DNA of 64,000 nt. It comes from Clostridium grantii DSM 8605. GTDB taxonomy: Bacteria > Bacillota > Clostridia > Clostridiales > Clostridiaceae. The notes below the pieces were generated by a model. That model was not told where the DNA came from. It saw only the letters and a program-made list of their open reading frames with translations, and ran no database searches. Below, piece after piece: positions 10,308 through 19,900 of the stretch. The translations under genes and the position numbers were made by a program. Positions within the stretch are counted from its first letter, which is position 1. The number at the start of each line of letters is the position of its first letter. The stretch is taken from contig NZ_FQXM01000014.1 of assembly GCF_900129965.1 (NCBI RefSeq), positions 1 to 64,000 of the forward strand, written 5' to 3'.

Positions 10308-11045
10308 TTATTTATATCCTTGAACACACAAAGGTAATTCAAGAGAACATTCTTTTAATAAATCTTCGTTTAATAGAATGTCTTTTGTAAGTCCATCAGC
10401 CACCACAGAACCATTATTTATAATAATCGTTCTATCGCACACATCTAAAACCATATCCATATCATGAGTAGCTATAATTTTTGTATGTTTAAATTCTTTC
10501 AATAAGTTTATCAAGCTTCTTCTTGATTTTGGATCTAAGGCTGTGGAAGGTTCGTCCATAATTAGTATATCAGGCTCCATAGATAATATTGTAGCTATTG
10601 CAGCCGCACGTTTTTCTCCCCCTGATAATTTGTATGGAGGTCTATCTTTTAAATGAACAATTCCAACTGTGTTCAAAGCTTGCATAACTCGTCTTTCAAC
10701 TTCTACTTCTTCTAACTTATAATTCCGTGGACCAAAGGCAACATCATCGTAAACCGTAGGCATAAAAAGTTGATCATCTGAATCTTGAAAAACTAGCCCT
10801 ATTCTCTCACGAATGAAACTCAATGTTTTTTTTGTGATTTTTGTTCCCCCCACATTTATTTCTCCATTAGTTGGTAGAATAATACCTAGTAACAGATTTA
10901 ATAAAGTTGATTTTCCTGCTCCATTAGCCCCTATAATTCCAACTGACTCTCCATGGTTTATTCTAAAAGATATGTTACTCACTGCTTCTTTTCCATCCGG
11001 ATAAATATATTTTACATCGGTACATTCTACAAAATGATGACTCAT
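10308..11045 (-). CDS. cbiO: Cobalt/nickel ECF transporter ATPase CbiO
   Basis: This is the ABC ATPase of a group I energy-coupling-factor transporter importing Co2+ or Ni2+. The 245-residue protein has Walker A GANGAGKSTLL, Q-loop VFQDSDDQLF, signature KLSGGEKRAAAIA and Walker B DILIMDEPSTALD. The start overlaps the cbiQ stop by an ATGA, indicating translational coupling in the cbiM-cbiQ-cbiO order. A single ATPase gene means it probably acts as a homodimer. Metal preference cannot be read from this subunit. Confidence 0.93.
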   Translation of the reverse strand: MSHHFVECTDVKYIYPDGKEAVSNISFRINHGESVGIIGANGAGKSTLLNLLLGIILPTNGEINVGGTKITKKTLSFIRERIGLVFQDSDDQLFMPTVYDDVAFGPRNYKLEEVEVERRVMQALNTVGIVHLKDRPPYKLSGGEKRAAAIATILSMEPDILIMDEPSTALDPKSRRSLINLLKEFKHTKIIATHDMDMVLDVCDRTIIINNGSVVADGLTKDILLNEDLLKECSLELPLCVQGYK

Positions 11046-11854
11046 GAAATCACCCCCATTAGTATACTTCCAAACAATTCAGGTATATCAATAATTTTTG
11101 CAAATCCAAAGAAAACCGTCCATAATAGTAAATAGCTAATAGATGCTATATTCATACTTTTCTTTTCCTCAAAAATATATTCTCCCTCAAAACCTCTTAA
11201 TCTCATGGCATTATATATTCTAGTTGCTTTATCAAAAGACCTTAATAATATTTGTCCTAACAATGAACCTGCGTTTTTAAATGAAACGCGCTTTTTCATA
11301 GCTGACCTTAAGTGATAGGCTCTTAATACTCTAGAAACTTCCTCTATAAGCACGTAAATATATCTATAGGTAAACAGCAATTGCATAATAAATATCTTAG
11401 GAACCAATAATTTTCTAAGAGCGTAAGCTATTGATTCAATTTTAGTGGTGCTTATTAATAATAAGGCGGCAAGAACTGTCAATAAACATTTTATTAACAA
11501 GGAAATAAAGGATACCCATCCTGATAAAACGCTCATTCCTAGCAAGATAACATAAATTTCTTTATCCAAAATAGGATTAAAAATTCCTATTCCTATTACA
11601 ATTGGAAAAACAAAAAGTACTCTCTTTAATATAGGAATAAAAGGTATGTCTGCTAAATTAAAGATAATGATGGGATAAAATATATATGGTATTAATCTTA
11701 TAATATCATATTTATCAAAAGAGACTATTAAAATTGAATACATTAGTGTTACTATCAATTTGACTACAGGATTTAACCTATGAATTGTTGTATTCTTAGA
11801 GGACAATTCGTCCAAAAAACGTATATTTCCAATTGAGTCTATAATCTTTGCCAT
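11042..11854 (-). CDS. cbiQ: Cobalt/nickel ECF transporter T component CbiQ
   Basis: This membrane subunit couples CbiO to CbiM. The 270-residue protein has about five or six hydrophobic segments. Two charged cytoplasmic coupling motifs of the A-R-G type are visible, YHLRSAMKK and AMRLRGFEG, which dock the ATPases. It begins after TTAAGGATTGATTAAT and lies between cbiM (66-base gap) and cbiO (4-base overlap). Confidence 0.9.
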   Translation of the reverse strand: MAKIIDSIGNIRFLDELSSKNTTIHRLNPVVKLIVTLMYSILIVSFDKYDIIRLIPYIFYPIIIFNLADIPFIPILKRVLFVFPIVIGIGIFNPILDKEIYVILLGMSVLSGWVSFISLLIKCLLTVLAALLLISTTKIESIAYALRKLLVPKIFIMQLLFTYRYIYVLIEEVSRVLRAYHLRSAMKKRVSFKNAGSLLGQILLRSFDKATRIYNAMRLRGFEGEYIFEEKKSMNIASISYLLLWTVFFGFAKIIDIPELFGSILMGVIS

Positions 11855-11920
11855 ATATTAATCAATCCTTAAATAAAATATTTTCACAGTATATTAAAAC
11901 ACTGTTAACTATATCCTTAG

Positions 11921-12979
11921 TTAAATATCTTGTTTCTTATTTTTCTTACGTTTATATATATTTATACTAAACCCAGTCATTAATGCAATAAACAATGTTA
12001 TCCCTCCACCAATTACAGCTACTAAAACAGTTTCAGAATTGCTTTCCAATTTTTCTTCTCTTATCATATCTTTTAACTCTTCTTCAGTTTCTTTTTTCTC
12101 AGACTTAAAACTATAATCTGGAAATATAGATGTAAAGGATTGTATTTTCCCCATAGTAGAATACACTACCCCTTCTGTTTCAAGTTCATCACTTCCTGTT
12201 ATTTTTTCAATAGACCACTCTAATCCATCAGGGTTAGAAGAAGCAAACCAAGATAATCCACCTATAATTATTAAAGTTGCCAAAGATAAGGTAACTAACA
12301 CTTTTTTTATTGATATATTTCCTAAGGAAAGCCCTTTAGTAGTTCTTTCTATTAACTCTGGTCTTGTATTCCAAACGAAAGAAACTACTGCGGCAGTTAT
12401 AAATCCTTCTGTAATTCCTATTGCAAGATGTATTGGTTGCATTAATATAAGGAATGATTTAAAAGGCAATTCTGCTTTGCCTGATAATACTGTTTCCAAA
12501 ACAACGCTTAAGGACCCCATCTGTAACCCAATTGCAGCTGACAAAATGCAGGCTATATATATTGTTTTCCTTGAAAAACCTTTTAGCGTTACTTTCTTAA
12601 ATATTAATTGGTAGGTAATAAAACAAGTGTAAAACCCAAGATTAAACACATTTGCTCCATAAGCCAATAATCCTCCATCAGCAAAGAAAAAAGCTTGAAT
12701 TAAAAGTACCGCCGCCATTGTTAAGAAACCTGCATAAGGTCCTAATAAAATAGCTAATAATAGTCCTCCTCCAATATGTCCACTAGAGCCTGTACCTGGA
12801 ATAGAGAAATTTATCATTTGAGCTGCGAAAACAAAAGCTCCCATTACTCCCATCAAAGGAATTTTATTGTCTTCAATATCTTTTTCTACTTTTTTTACTG
12901 AATAGATTCCAATTCCCGCTGATAAAAACAGCATTGTTCCACCTACTACAGGTGAAATTAATGCATCTGCCATATGCAT
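11921..12979 (-). CDS. cbiM: Cobalt/nickel ECF S component CbiM fused to a CbiN-like PDGLE domain
   Basis: This is the substrate-capture subunit for Co2+ or Ni2+. The true start is ATG 12979, giving MHMADALISP: the metal-binding N-terminal Met-His-Met of the CbiM/NikM family must be exposed. A GGGGG ribosome site precedes it, so the upstream extension to 13009 is not used. The 352 residues comprise about seven membrane segments (1-230) and then a C-terminal extension with NPDGLEWSIEK (PDGLE domain, about 255-300) and a final membrane helix. This replaces a separate cbiN. His residues in the GTGSSGHIGGG loop are conserved in the family. Expression probably depends on the upstream leader terminator. 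Confidence 0.93.
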   Translation of the reverse strand: MHMADALISPVVGGTMLFLSAGIGIYSVKKVEKDIEDNKIPLMGVMGAFVFAAQMINFSIPGTGSSGHIGGGLLLAILLGPYAGFLTMAAVLLIQAFFFADGGLLAYGANVFNLGFYTCFITYQLIFKKVTLKGFSRKTIYIACILSAAIGLQMGSLSVVLETVLSGKAELPFKSFLILMQPIHLAIGITEGFITAAVVSFVWNTRPELIERTTKGLSLGNISIKKVLVTLSLATLIIIGGLSWFASSNPDGLEWSIEKITGSDELETEGVVYSTMGKIQSFTSIFPDYSFKSEKKETEEELKDMIREEKLESNSETVLVAVIGGGITLFIALMTGFSINIYKRKKNKKQDI

Positions 12980-12998
12980 ATAAAAATACCCCCTTAAT

Positions 12999-13048
12999 AC
13001 AAAAAACAAAAGCCATGATAGATGGTCGATAACGACATACCTTCATGG
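12999..13048 (-). terminator. Leader terminator before cbiM
   Basis: CCATGA (13013-13018) and TCATGG (13043-13048) close a 36-base hairpin with inner pairing, followed on the minus strand by CTTTTGTTTTTTG. It lies between promoter and ribosome site, so it is an attenuator. Bases 13124-13130, just upstream in the transcript, can pair with 13020-13027 and would disrupt it. Confidence 0.6.
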
Positions 13049-13130
13049 TTTATATTTACTGTTTAAATTTTGAATTTAAGTTTTAGTTCAAATATCTAAA
13101 AAAGTTTATTAAGACGCCTTCGTGACCTCT
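13049..13130 (-). promoter_or_regulatory. Possible metal or cobalamin regulatory leader, class not recognised
   Basis: This is the transcribed region between the cbiM promoter and its attenuator. It contains GGTCACGAAGGCGTC and, near the terminator, a related CATGAAGGTATGTCG. There is no cobalamin B12 box (GCCACTG) and the leader of about 145 bases is too short for a standard cobalamin riboswitch. I do not recognise another class. Confidence 0.35.
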
Positions 13131-13138
13131 ACATTTAT

Positions 13139-13168
13139 AATATATCATATAAAAATATACTTAGTCAA
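13139..13168 (-). promoter_or_regulatory. cbiMQO promoter
   Basis: On the minus strand, TTGACT (13163-13168), an 18-base spacer and TATATT (13139-13144). The remaining intergenic sequence to 13330 is AT-rich and probably holds the divergent promoter of the MFS gene. Confidence 0.65.
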
Positions 13169-13346
13169 CTCTTTATATTATCTATTTGTTGCCCTTACAG
13201 CTTATTCAGTTAACATATGTTATGCTTATTTTAACCTATAATCAAGTACATTTAAAGATAAATGTAGAAAAATCAATAATTATATACTATAATCAACTTA
13301 TGTGAATTTTTAATAAAGACAATTAAATCAAGTAGGAGGACATTTA

Positions 13347-14519
13347 GTGAAAAAAATTTTTAAAAGTTATTATTTTTCTTATTTCTTTGCAGTAGGGATT
13401 ATTTTACCACTATTGCCGGTTTATCTAAATAAAGAGTTAATGATTAGTAAACCATCCGTTGGTATTATTATGTCGTTTATCCCTTTAATAAGTATAGTAG
13501 GACAACCAATTTGGGGCTATATCAGTGATTATAGTCAAAAATTTAAATTAATATTGCTTTCTATTATGATTATTGCTGCTTTTTTGGCAATTCTATTAGC
13601 TAATATCAATTATGTACCTGTTATTGTATTCATGGTTTTTATATTTTCTTTCTTTTACTGTGGTATAGTTCCTTTGTCAGATCGTTTTGCTCTAGAGTTT
13701 GCCCATACCCATAACGTAAATTATGGTTCCATGAGATTATGGGGATCAATTGGATTTGCTGTATCAACATTAGTAATTGGTTATGTTACTGATTATTTCG
13801 GCTTAAGAATCATCTTTTATTTATATTCTATAATAATGCTACTATGTTGTTTAACTGTGGCTAAGTTCCCTTTAGGAAAAGTCACAAAAAAATCCGAAAA
13901 AAAAAGTAGCTTTAAAAGTGATTTATTTAAGATGCTTTCAATGCCACAGTTTATATTTCTTGTTTTGATTTCCATGTTTAGTTTTAGTACTCTTTTAGCA
14001 AACAATTCATACTTAGGTCTTTACATGATAAATAATGGTACTACCCTCACAATTATCGGAACCTTGTTTTTTGTGTCTGCTATAAGTGAAGTTCCGTTTA
14101 TGTTAGCTTCTAAAACTATAATTGAAAAAGTCGGAGTAGTAAATGTTCTATTTATTTCAATTTTAGCTACTTCACTAAGATGGTTTCTTTATTTCTTGGA
14201 ACCAAATATTTTTATAATATATGGTGCTACTTTGTTGCAAGGAGTAGGATTCGGATTAATGCAGCCTTGCATAATGCATTATCTTAAAGAGATTGTACCT
14301 AATACTATAGTTACCACTGCAATAACAATAATCAGTGCAATAGGTTTTGGTTTTGGAAACTGGTTTTGTAGCTTTATTGGAGGTTTCATCCTAAAGACTC
14401 ACTCCATTAACTTTATTTACTTATTATTTTTCTTTTTCACATTAATTGCATTGTGTTTGTTAATTCCTCTTAACACTCATTTTGACCCTAAAATAAAATC
14501 AATAGATGCTAAAAGATAA
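13347..14519 (+). CDS. MFS transporter (LacY/NupG-like MFS_1 group)
   Basis: This is a 12-helix major facilitator of 390 residues. The motif-A-like loop after helix 2 reads PIWGYISDYSQKFK, and MRLWGSIGFAVS after helix 4 is typical of the LacY/HcaT/YwbF-like group, which carries sugars, nucleosides or aromatic acids. The N- and C-terminal halves are joined by a basic loop near residue 185. The start is GTG at 13347, seven bases after TAGGAGGA. It is divergent from cbiM and followed by its own terminator. The substrate is not determinable. Confidence 0.85.
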   Translation: MKKIFKSYYFSYFFAVGIILPLLPVYLNKELMISKPSVGIIMSFIPLISIVGQPIWGYISDYSQKFKLILLSIMIIAAFLAILLANINYVPVIVFMVFIFSFFYCGIVPLSDRFALEFAHTHNVNYGSMRLWGSIGFAVSTLVIGYVTDYFGLRIIFYLYSIIMLLCCLTVAKFPLGKVTKKSEKKSSFKSDLFKMLSMPQFIFLVLISMFSFSTLLANNSYLGLYMINNGTTLTIIGTLFFVSAISEVPFMLASKTIIEKVGVVNVLFISILATSLRWFLYFLEPNIFIIYGATLLQGVGFGLMQPCIMHYLKEIVPNTIVTTAITIISAIGFGFGNWFCSFIGGFILKTHSINFIYLLFFFFTLIALCLLIPLNTHFDPKIKSIDAKR

Positions 14520-14541
14520 TATAAACACTACTTTTGCATTC

Positions 14542-14567
14542 AATCACCTCATTGGGGTGATTTTTTT
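14542..14567 (+). terminator. Terminator of the MFS gene
   Basis: Stem AATCACCTC / GGGGTGATT (one G-U) with a three-base loop, then seven T. Confidence 0.9.
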
Positions 14568-14664
14568 CATATCTTTTCTATAACTTGGGCAAACTTATTT
14601 ATAATGCAATAATTTTTATAGCAAATTTTTCTCTTTTATTTAATCATAGTTAGGAGATGTTTTA

Positions 14665-15753
14665 ATGAATGAAAAACTTGTTACTGATAAACAAGGTGTT
14701 TGCCTTATAGTATTGTTTATAATTGGTTCATCTTCAATTGTAGTTCCAGGATTAGACGCTAAAAAAGATGTATGGCTAGCAATTATTATATCCATACTAA
14801 TATCTATGCCACTAGTTATTATTTCATCAAGGCTTCATGTTATCTTTCCTGAGAAAGATTTGTTTGATATTATTGAAACTTGTTTTGGAAAATTTATTGG
14901 CAAGCTTATAGTTTTTTTATATACTTTTTTTGTATTTCATTCAGCAGCTGAAGTTTTAAGGAATTTTTCTCAATTTGTTATTGTATCAAATCTCTCTAAA
15001 ACACCTTTAATTGTACCAATGATCTGCATTAGCATTTTAATTGCGTTTATGGTAAATAAAGGTATCAATGTTATGGGTAGGTGGTCAGAGACCTTTATAG
15101 TTATCCCCGTTGGTTTAATATTGGTTAGATCTCTATTTCTAATACCTGATATGAATATAAATAATTTATTACCAGTGTTATATAATGGCATGGGACCTGT
15201 GTTAAAGGGAGCATTCACATCTTGGTCTTTTCCTTTTGGTCAAACTATATTATTCACAATGTTTTTTTCAAAATTTAAAAGCAAGAAATCTCCTTATAAA
15301 ATTTACACTTTAGGTTTGTTACTTGGTGGAATATTAATACTAATTACATCTTTAACCAATATCTTAGTATTAGGTGTTTCTACCGTTTCCATATCTTACT
15401 TTCCTTCTTTTGCAACTTCCGAGAGAATAAATGTCCTAACTGTTGACCAAAGATTAGAAATAGTATCAGCCCTTATTTTTATTATAGGTCAGTACATTAA
15501 GATAAGCATACTAGTATTATGTAGTTGCAAAGGTGTTTCAAAAATAGCAAACTGTAGTGATTATCGTTTCATAGTAACTCCTACTTCTATATTAATGGTA
15601 AATATTTGTTATTACTTGCATACTAGTGTCATGGCTTTTTACGAATGGGTAGCGCAAGTATTTCCTTATTATGCCTTACCCTTTCAAATGTTTTTTCCTA
15701 TTATTATATGGGTTACTGCTGAAGTAAGAAATAAATACTTTAGTAAACCCTGA
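14665..15753 (+). CDS. GerAB-family spore germination permease
   Basis: This is an endospore germination protein of the APC superfamily (GerAB/GerKB/GerBB type), which forms the B subunit of nutrient germinant receptors in the spore inner membrane. The 362-residue protein has about ten membrane segments. It shows the family openings VLFIIGSSSIVVPG, the VFHSAAEVLRNF helix and WSFPFGQTILF. The start follows AGGAGATG. The A subunit and the lipoprotein C subunit normally encoded alongside are absent: the upstream gene is an MFS transporter and the downstream gene is convergent. It is therefore an orphan B subunit that may pair with receptors encoded elsewhere. Confidence 0.88.
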   Translation: MNEKLVTDKQGVCLIVLFIIGSSSIVVPGLDAKKDVWLAIIISILISMPLVIISSRLHVIFPEKDLFDIIETCFGKFIGKLIVFLYTFFVFHSAAEVLRNFSQFVIVSNLSKTPLIVPMICISILIAFMVNKGINVMGRWSETFIVIPVGLILVRSLFLIPDMNINNLLPVLYNGMGPVLKGAFTSWSFPFGQTILFTMFFSKFKSKKSPYKIYTLGLLLGGILILITSLTNILVLGVSTVSISYFPSFATSERINVLTVDQRLEIVSALIFIIGQYIKISILVLCSCKGVSKIANCSDYRFIVTPTSILMVNICYYLHTSVMAFYEWVAQVFPYYALPFQMFFPIIIWVTAEVRNKYFSKP

Positions 15754-15777
15754 TCGAATACCATTTTATAAATTAAA

Positions 15778-15800
15778 GACAGCAGAATATTTCTGCTGTC
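15778..15800. terminator. Bidirectional terminator
   Basis: A perfect 10-bp stem GACAGCAGAA / TTCTGCTGTC with a three-base loop between the convergent gerAB-like and DUF1002 genes. T-runs on either side are weak. Confidence 0.6.
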
Positions 15801-15825
15801 TAAGATAATTATTATTTAAACACAC

Positions 15826-16692
15826 TTAAGCAATTCTTGAAACAATTCCTTTTAGCCATTCCCCAATATTCTTAAGGATTTCGCTAATCCCGCTTAAAAA
15901 TGATTTAGTTTCTTCTCCCTGTTCAAGTACTTGTGATATTTTACCACTAATGTTCTTTAACTGACTAGTAATATCATCTATATTTATATCTAATTTACTT
16001 ATCTTTTGCATAACGTCTATGATTTGATCTATTTGCTCCTTTGATAATTGTACATTGTAGTCCTTGGAAAGTCGTTCAATAGCAGCAGTTATTTCTTCTG
16101 GGCTTGAGAGCTTATTTTTTACTATGTCTTCTTTTAAATCACTCATAAATTCTGCAGCTTTTTCCTGCCCTATATCTTCACCTAATTCTCCGGTAGTTAC
16201 TATTTCCATATTAGCTGCATTTGTAGCATCCACATCTAATTTTGTGTCAGTGGCTTTTTCAAAGCCTTTAATTATACCTGTAAGTGCCGCAGTACCTGAA
16301 ACATTAAAGGGTGCTGCTGCAATCACTTTTGCATCTTTTACTCCTGCAGTAGTTAATGCATTAGCTATCATAGTCTCAGTAACCCATGTAAGATTAATAG
16401 TAGAAACTGTTAATCCACTTTCCTCTGGTAATGGTTCTATATATGCACTTGATATTGCTCTTGTACCAATTTGAGATGATGATGCTATACCGCTCAAATA
16501 GCTTTTCTCATCTTCATTGGTAATTAAAATAATTTCTGCTTCACTTTCTTTTACATTAAATATACTAAGCATATCTGCTTTTTGTTTTTCTGATAGATCA
16601 TTTCCTAAGCTTACAACTTTAAAACTATCTCCATAAGCAACTACTGAGGTCATTAACAACAATGATAATAAAAGTACTAATATTTTCTTCAT
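15826..16692 (-). CDS. DUF1002 family secreted protein
   Basis: This 288-residue protein has a clear signal peptide (LVLLLSLLLMTSVVAYG, cleavage near residue 21). The body matches the DUF1002 family (B. subtilis YpuA), including EAEIILITNEDE, YLSGI, the SSAYIEPL segment and AAPFNVSGTAALTGIIKGFE. The C-terminal third is helical (about 180-265) and ends in an amphipathic stretch. The family has no assigned biochemical activity. The gene is monocistronic with a structured leader (see the inverted repeat at 16707-16798). It starts at ATG after AAAGGAG. Confidence 0.85.
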   Translation of the reverse strand: MKKILVLLLSLLLMTSVVAYGDSFKVVSLGNDLSEKQKADMLSIFNVKESEAEIILITNEDEKSYLSGIASSSQIGTRAISSAYIEPLPEESGLTVSTINLTWVTETMIANALTTAGVKDAKVIAAAPFNVSGTAALTGIIKGFEKATDTKLDVDATNAANMEIVTTGELGEDIGQEKAAEFMSDLKEDIVKNKLSSPEEITAAIERLSKDYNVQLSKEQIDQIIDVMQKISKLDINIDDITSQLKNISGKISQVLEQGEETKSFLSGISEILKNIGEWLKGIVSRIA

Positions 16693-16706
16693 TCATATTC
16701 TCCTTT

Positions 16707-16798
16707 GTAAAATGATAGTTAAATTATAAATGTGTTTAGATGATTTGTTTACTGAAATTAATCTCATATCAAATTCACATTTGATTCTATCATTTTAC
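16707..16798 (-). repeat. Long-range inverted repeat in the DUF1002 leader
   Basis: Perfect 12-bp arms GTAAAATGATAG (16707-16718) and CTATCATTTTAC (16787-16798) enclose 68 bases that contain a second hairpin (16768-16774 with 16779-16785). In the transcript the 3' arm ends directly before the AAAGGAG ribosome site. It may act as an RNA switch or as a pair of protein sites. Confidence 0.5.
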
Positions 16799-16866
16799 TT
16801 CTAATATGTTTACTTAACAAGCTTTTTATAAGATTCTTTAATAAAATTTACTTATTATTCATATGA

Positions 16867-16900
16867 AAATAAACAGTAGAAAATACTCTACTGTTTATTT
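16867..16900 (-). terminator. Stem-loop after the GH94 gene
   Basis: Perfect 14-bp arms (16867-16880 and 16887-16900) with a six-base loop. The flanking T-run is weak on the minus strand, so it may act as a terminator or an RNA 3' stabiliser. Confidence 0.65.
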
Positions 16901-16916
16901 GTTTTACACAAAATTC

Positions 16917-19900
16917 TTATTTGAAATAAATGTCTACTTTATTAATCTTTCCATCTCTTATAGCTTTAGCATAATCTTCTGTAATTATGTTTCCTTTTAA
17001 TTCAATTTTTTCATTTTCATTTACAGTTATAATAATTTTATCTGCCACAGCTTTATTTTCACCATAAGTATTTAATTTTTTAGGATTATGATATGTTACC
17101 TCTGTTTTACCCAAGAATGTGAAAGATACTTTGCCCTCATTATCAAATAACCATGCTGGAAGAATTGGACTTAATTCTAATTGTAATTTATCATTTTCAT
17201 AAGTAAATACTTTTTCCCCTGCCATCATTATAAACCAAATACTTAACATTTCCGCTGTAGACCCACTAAGTCTTGCAACAAAGCCTCTACCATGAACCGC
17301 ATCATCTGGGTTAACAGAACTAGCTATAAAGGATGAATTCTCTAAAGTACTTCTTCCGTAAACTTGTGGATCAAGGAAAGCAGTTAATGTGGTTTGCATG
17401 TCTTCATAATATTCATTATATAAACCGGCTTTTAAAAGAGCTAACAAATATTTATATTCCATATGAAGGAATACAGCTTCTCTTTCTAACCATCCAGCAG
17501 TAAAGGCTCTTGCTCTTCCAATTTCATTACTTAACTCATCTAATGGAACAGAAGTTTTATACATCTTAAGTTTTTTATCATAAATATCACTTTCTTTTAT
17601 AGCTTTATAAAGAGTTCTGGATTTGTTTATATCCTTCATACTTTTTAAAGTACGAGCAGGTCCTTCTAAAAATAAAGGCATAGGCTTACATTCAAAGGCA
17701 TTGACTTTTACATTTTGATATCCATTTACCGGATTTACTTTGCCTTCTATTATCTCATATTCTTTAGCTTCATAAGTAAAGTAAGTTGGATATATACCAT
17801 TACCGTACTCTAGCGCTTTCTCAAGACCTTTATTTATTTTGTGATTAAACTTTGTAAAGGCTTGAAGAATTTCTTTTGAAGAAAGTTTTACTTCTTCTCC
17901 AGCAATACCGTAGTATATTTTTTCACGATATTCTTCTCTTAAGGTAGCTATTTTATTCCAGTACTCAAACTCTTCAAATTCTTCATTTAAATATCTATTT
18001 AAAGTTTTTTCTGTGTGCATCAGTAATTCTGTCATTTCTACTGGAAACATAAAATCTTTATTGAATTTAGAAGATACTTCTACTATAAATTCAACAATTC
18101 TTTTAAGTTCAGCAGTTTCATTTAGTCCAGAGCCGAATAATCCTGGTAATCCATTCATTGCATCATTCCAACCAGGTTTTTCCCCTTCCATTTCAATACC
18201 CATACCATAAGGGTCCATTGTTACAAATTTATTTAAAGCAAGAGAAATAAGCTTAGCATAAAGATTTGTTTCATATACTTTTCCTTTTCCGCCTTCTGTT
18301 TTTAACCAATTTGTACCCTTTATGTCTATCCCTAAATCATGGCATTTCTTTTCATCCTCAAATATAGAACCATATTGACGAACTTTACCATTTTTAATTA
18401 TATATTTTTCTTCTCTTTTTAAAACTTTTACTGGACTATCAAAATATTTATAATCCATTTCTTCAAACAAAAAGTCTTCCAACATGTCTGGATAAATATT
18501 CAAATAAGTATCTACTAAATCCATGTTATAAGTCCAATGATCTGTCCAATAACCTTCTCCAAAGTTCGCTTCATAATTTTGAGTAGATTTACTTAATATA
18601 AGATTTAAATACTCATCATTTGATATACTTAAATCAATATTATTCTCACATAAATATGTTATAATATCGCCAGGAGTAAAGTTCTCCTCTAAAATACTCT
18701 TAAATCCCTCTTTCCCCTTTTCTAAATAATTTAAAACTTCATCCATATATGAATTATCAAAAGTAAAGGTAGAGCCTTTAACGGATAAAGGATTATACCC
18801 ATCCGCTTGTATTAAACTCATAAATTGTTTTACATTAAAATTTTTCACCTTAGGGTTAAATAATATATCACTTCTTCTATTCTGATTTACATCTCTAAAA
18901 TTACCATTTCCTTGAGAATAATAAGCCGGTTCTAAAGAAAAGAAATTGTATTCTCTTTCTGTATCTCCATGTTTTCTAGAAAAAACATGATAAATATGAT
19001 TTTTATCCCCCGCTTCTATAGCTAAAGGATATCCGCCTCTTAAGATATTATCCAAATAACATGAATCAATATATTTATCAAATAAAGCATTTGATGTTTT
19101 TGTTTTAGTGTCCTCTACTAAAGAATCCACTAATTTTCTTGCTTCAAACTCTTTATTTTTAATGTATTCCATAGTGAAATTATGCTTTTTAGCATTTATA
19201 AGTTCTGGGGACGCTATATGACCAATAATTGAACATAAAGTAAATTTATCTTTTATTGAGGCTTTAACAGCTGTAAATCCTCCTGATACCTTGTTTTGTG
19301 GAATTTGAATACGCTTATTTAATTCTTCTACTGAGCAATCCCATCCTGCTGGATAAGTTAAAGATGTATTTGTTCCAAATATAACATCTACATCAAATAT
19401 AGTTGGTAGCAAGCCTTCATTGTTTGAAGCGAAAGCTAAGTAAAAATTCCCTTTTGTTACTTCTCCTACTTCTGAAGAATCACTTGTAGTTGCTCTTACC
19501 TTATAGTATGGAATATTGTTTTCTAGATTATAAACATCAAACCAAGCTCTACTTAAATTGGCCATTGATTGATAAGCCGAATTACTAACTCCGTAAGGCA
19601 GAATTTGTGTTAACCCATCCAACACTTCAATTTCCACTTCATTATTATTCAAATCAACAATTTCTACTTTTCTTACAATTGCAGCAAAATCTTCTTTAGG
19701 CATTGTAAAATATGTTACTTTAATTTTCAAGTTTAAAGTTTTATTCACTTCTTCAATGGATAATATATTTTTCTCAATTGCCATTTTTCTTTCAACTTGG
19801 TCTTGTGACATAGAAGAAAAAATTTCATGAATTTTACCTTGGTATTTTATAAAAGTTCTAAATCCTTGTAGTTCTATATTTTTATACATTAAATTAGCAG

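Noticed and set aside
12979..13130. Cobalamin riboswitch ahead of cbiM
   Set aside because: No B12 box is present and the leader is too short, so I list it only as an unassigned attenuated leader.
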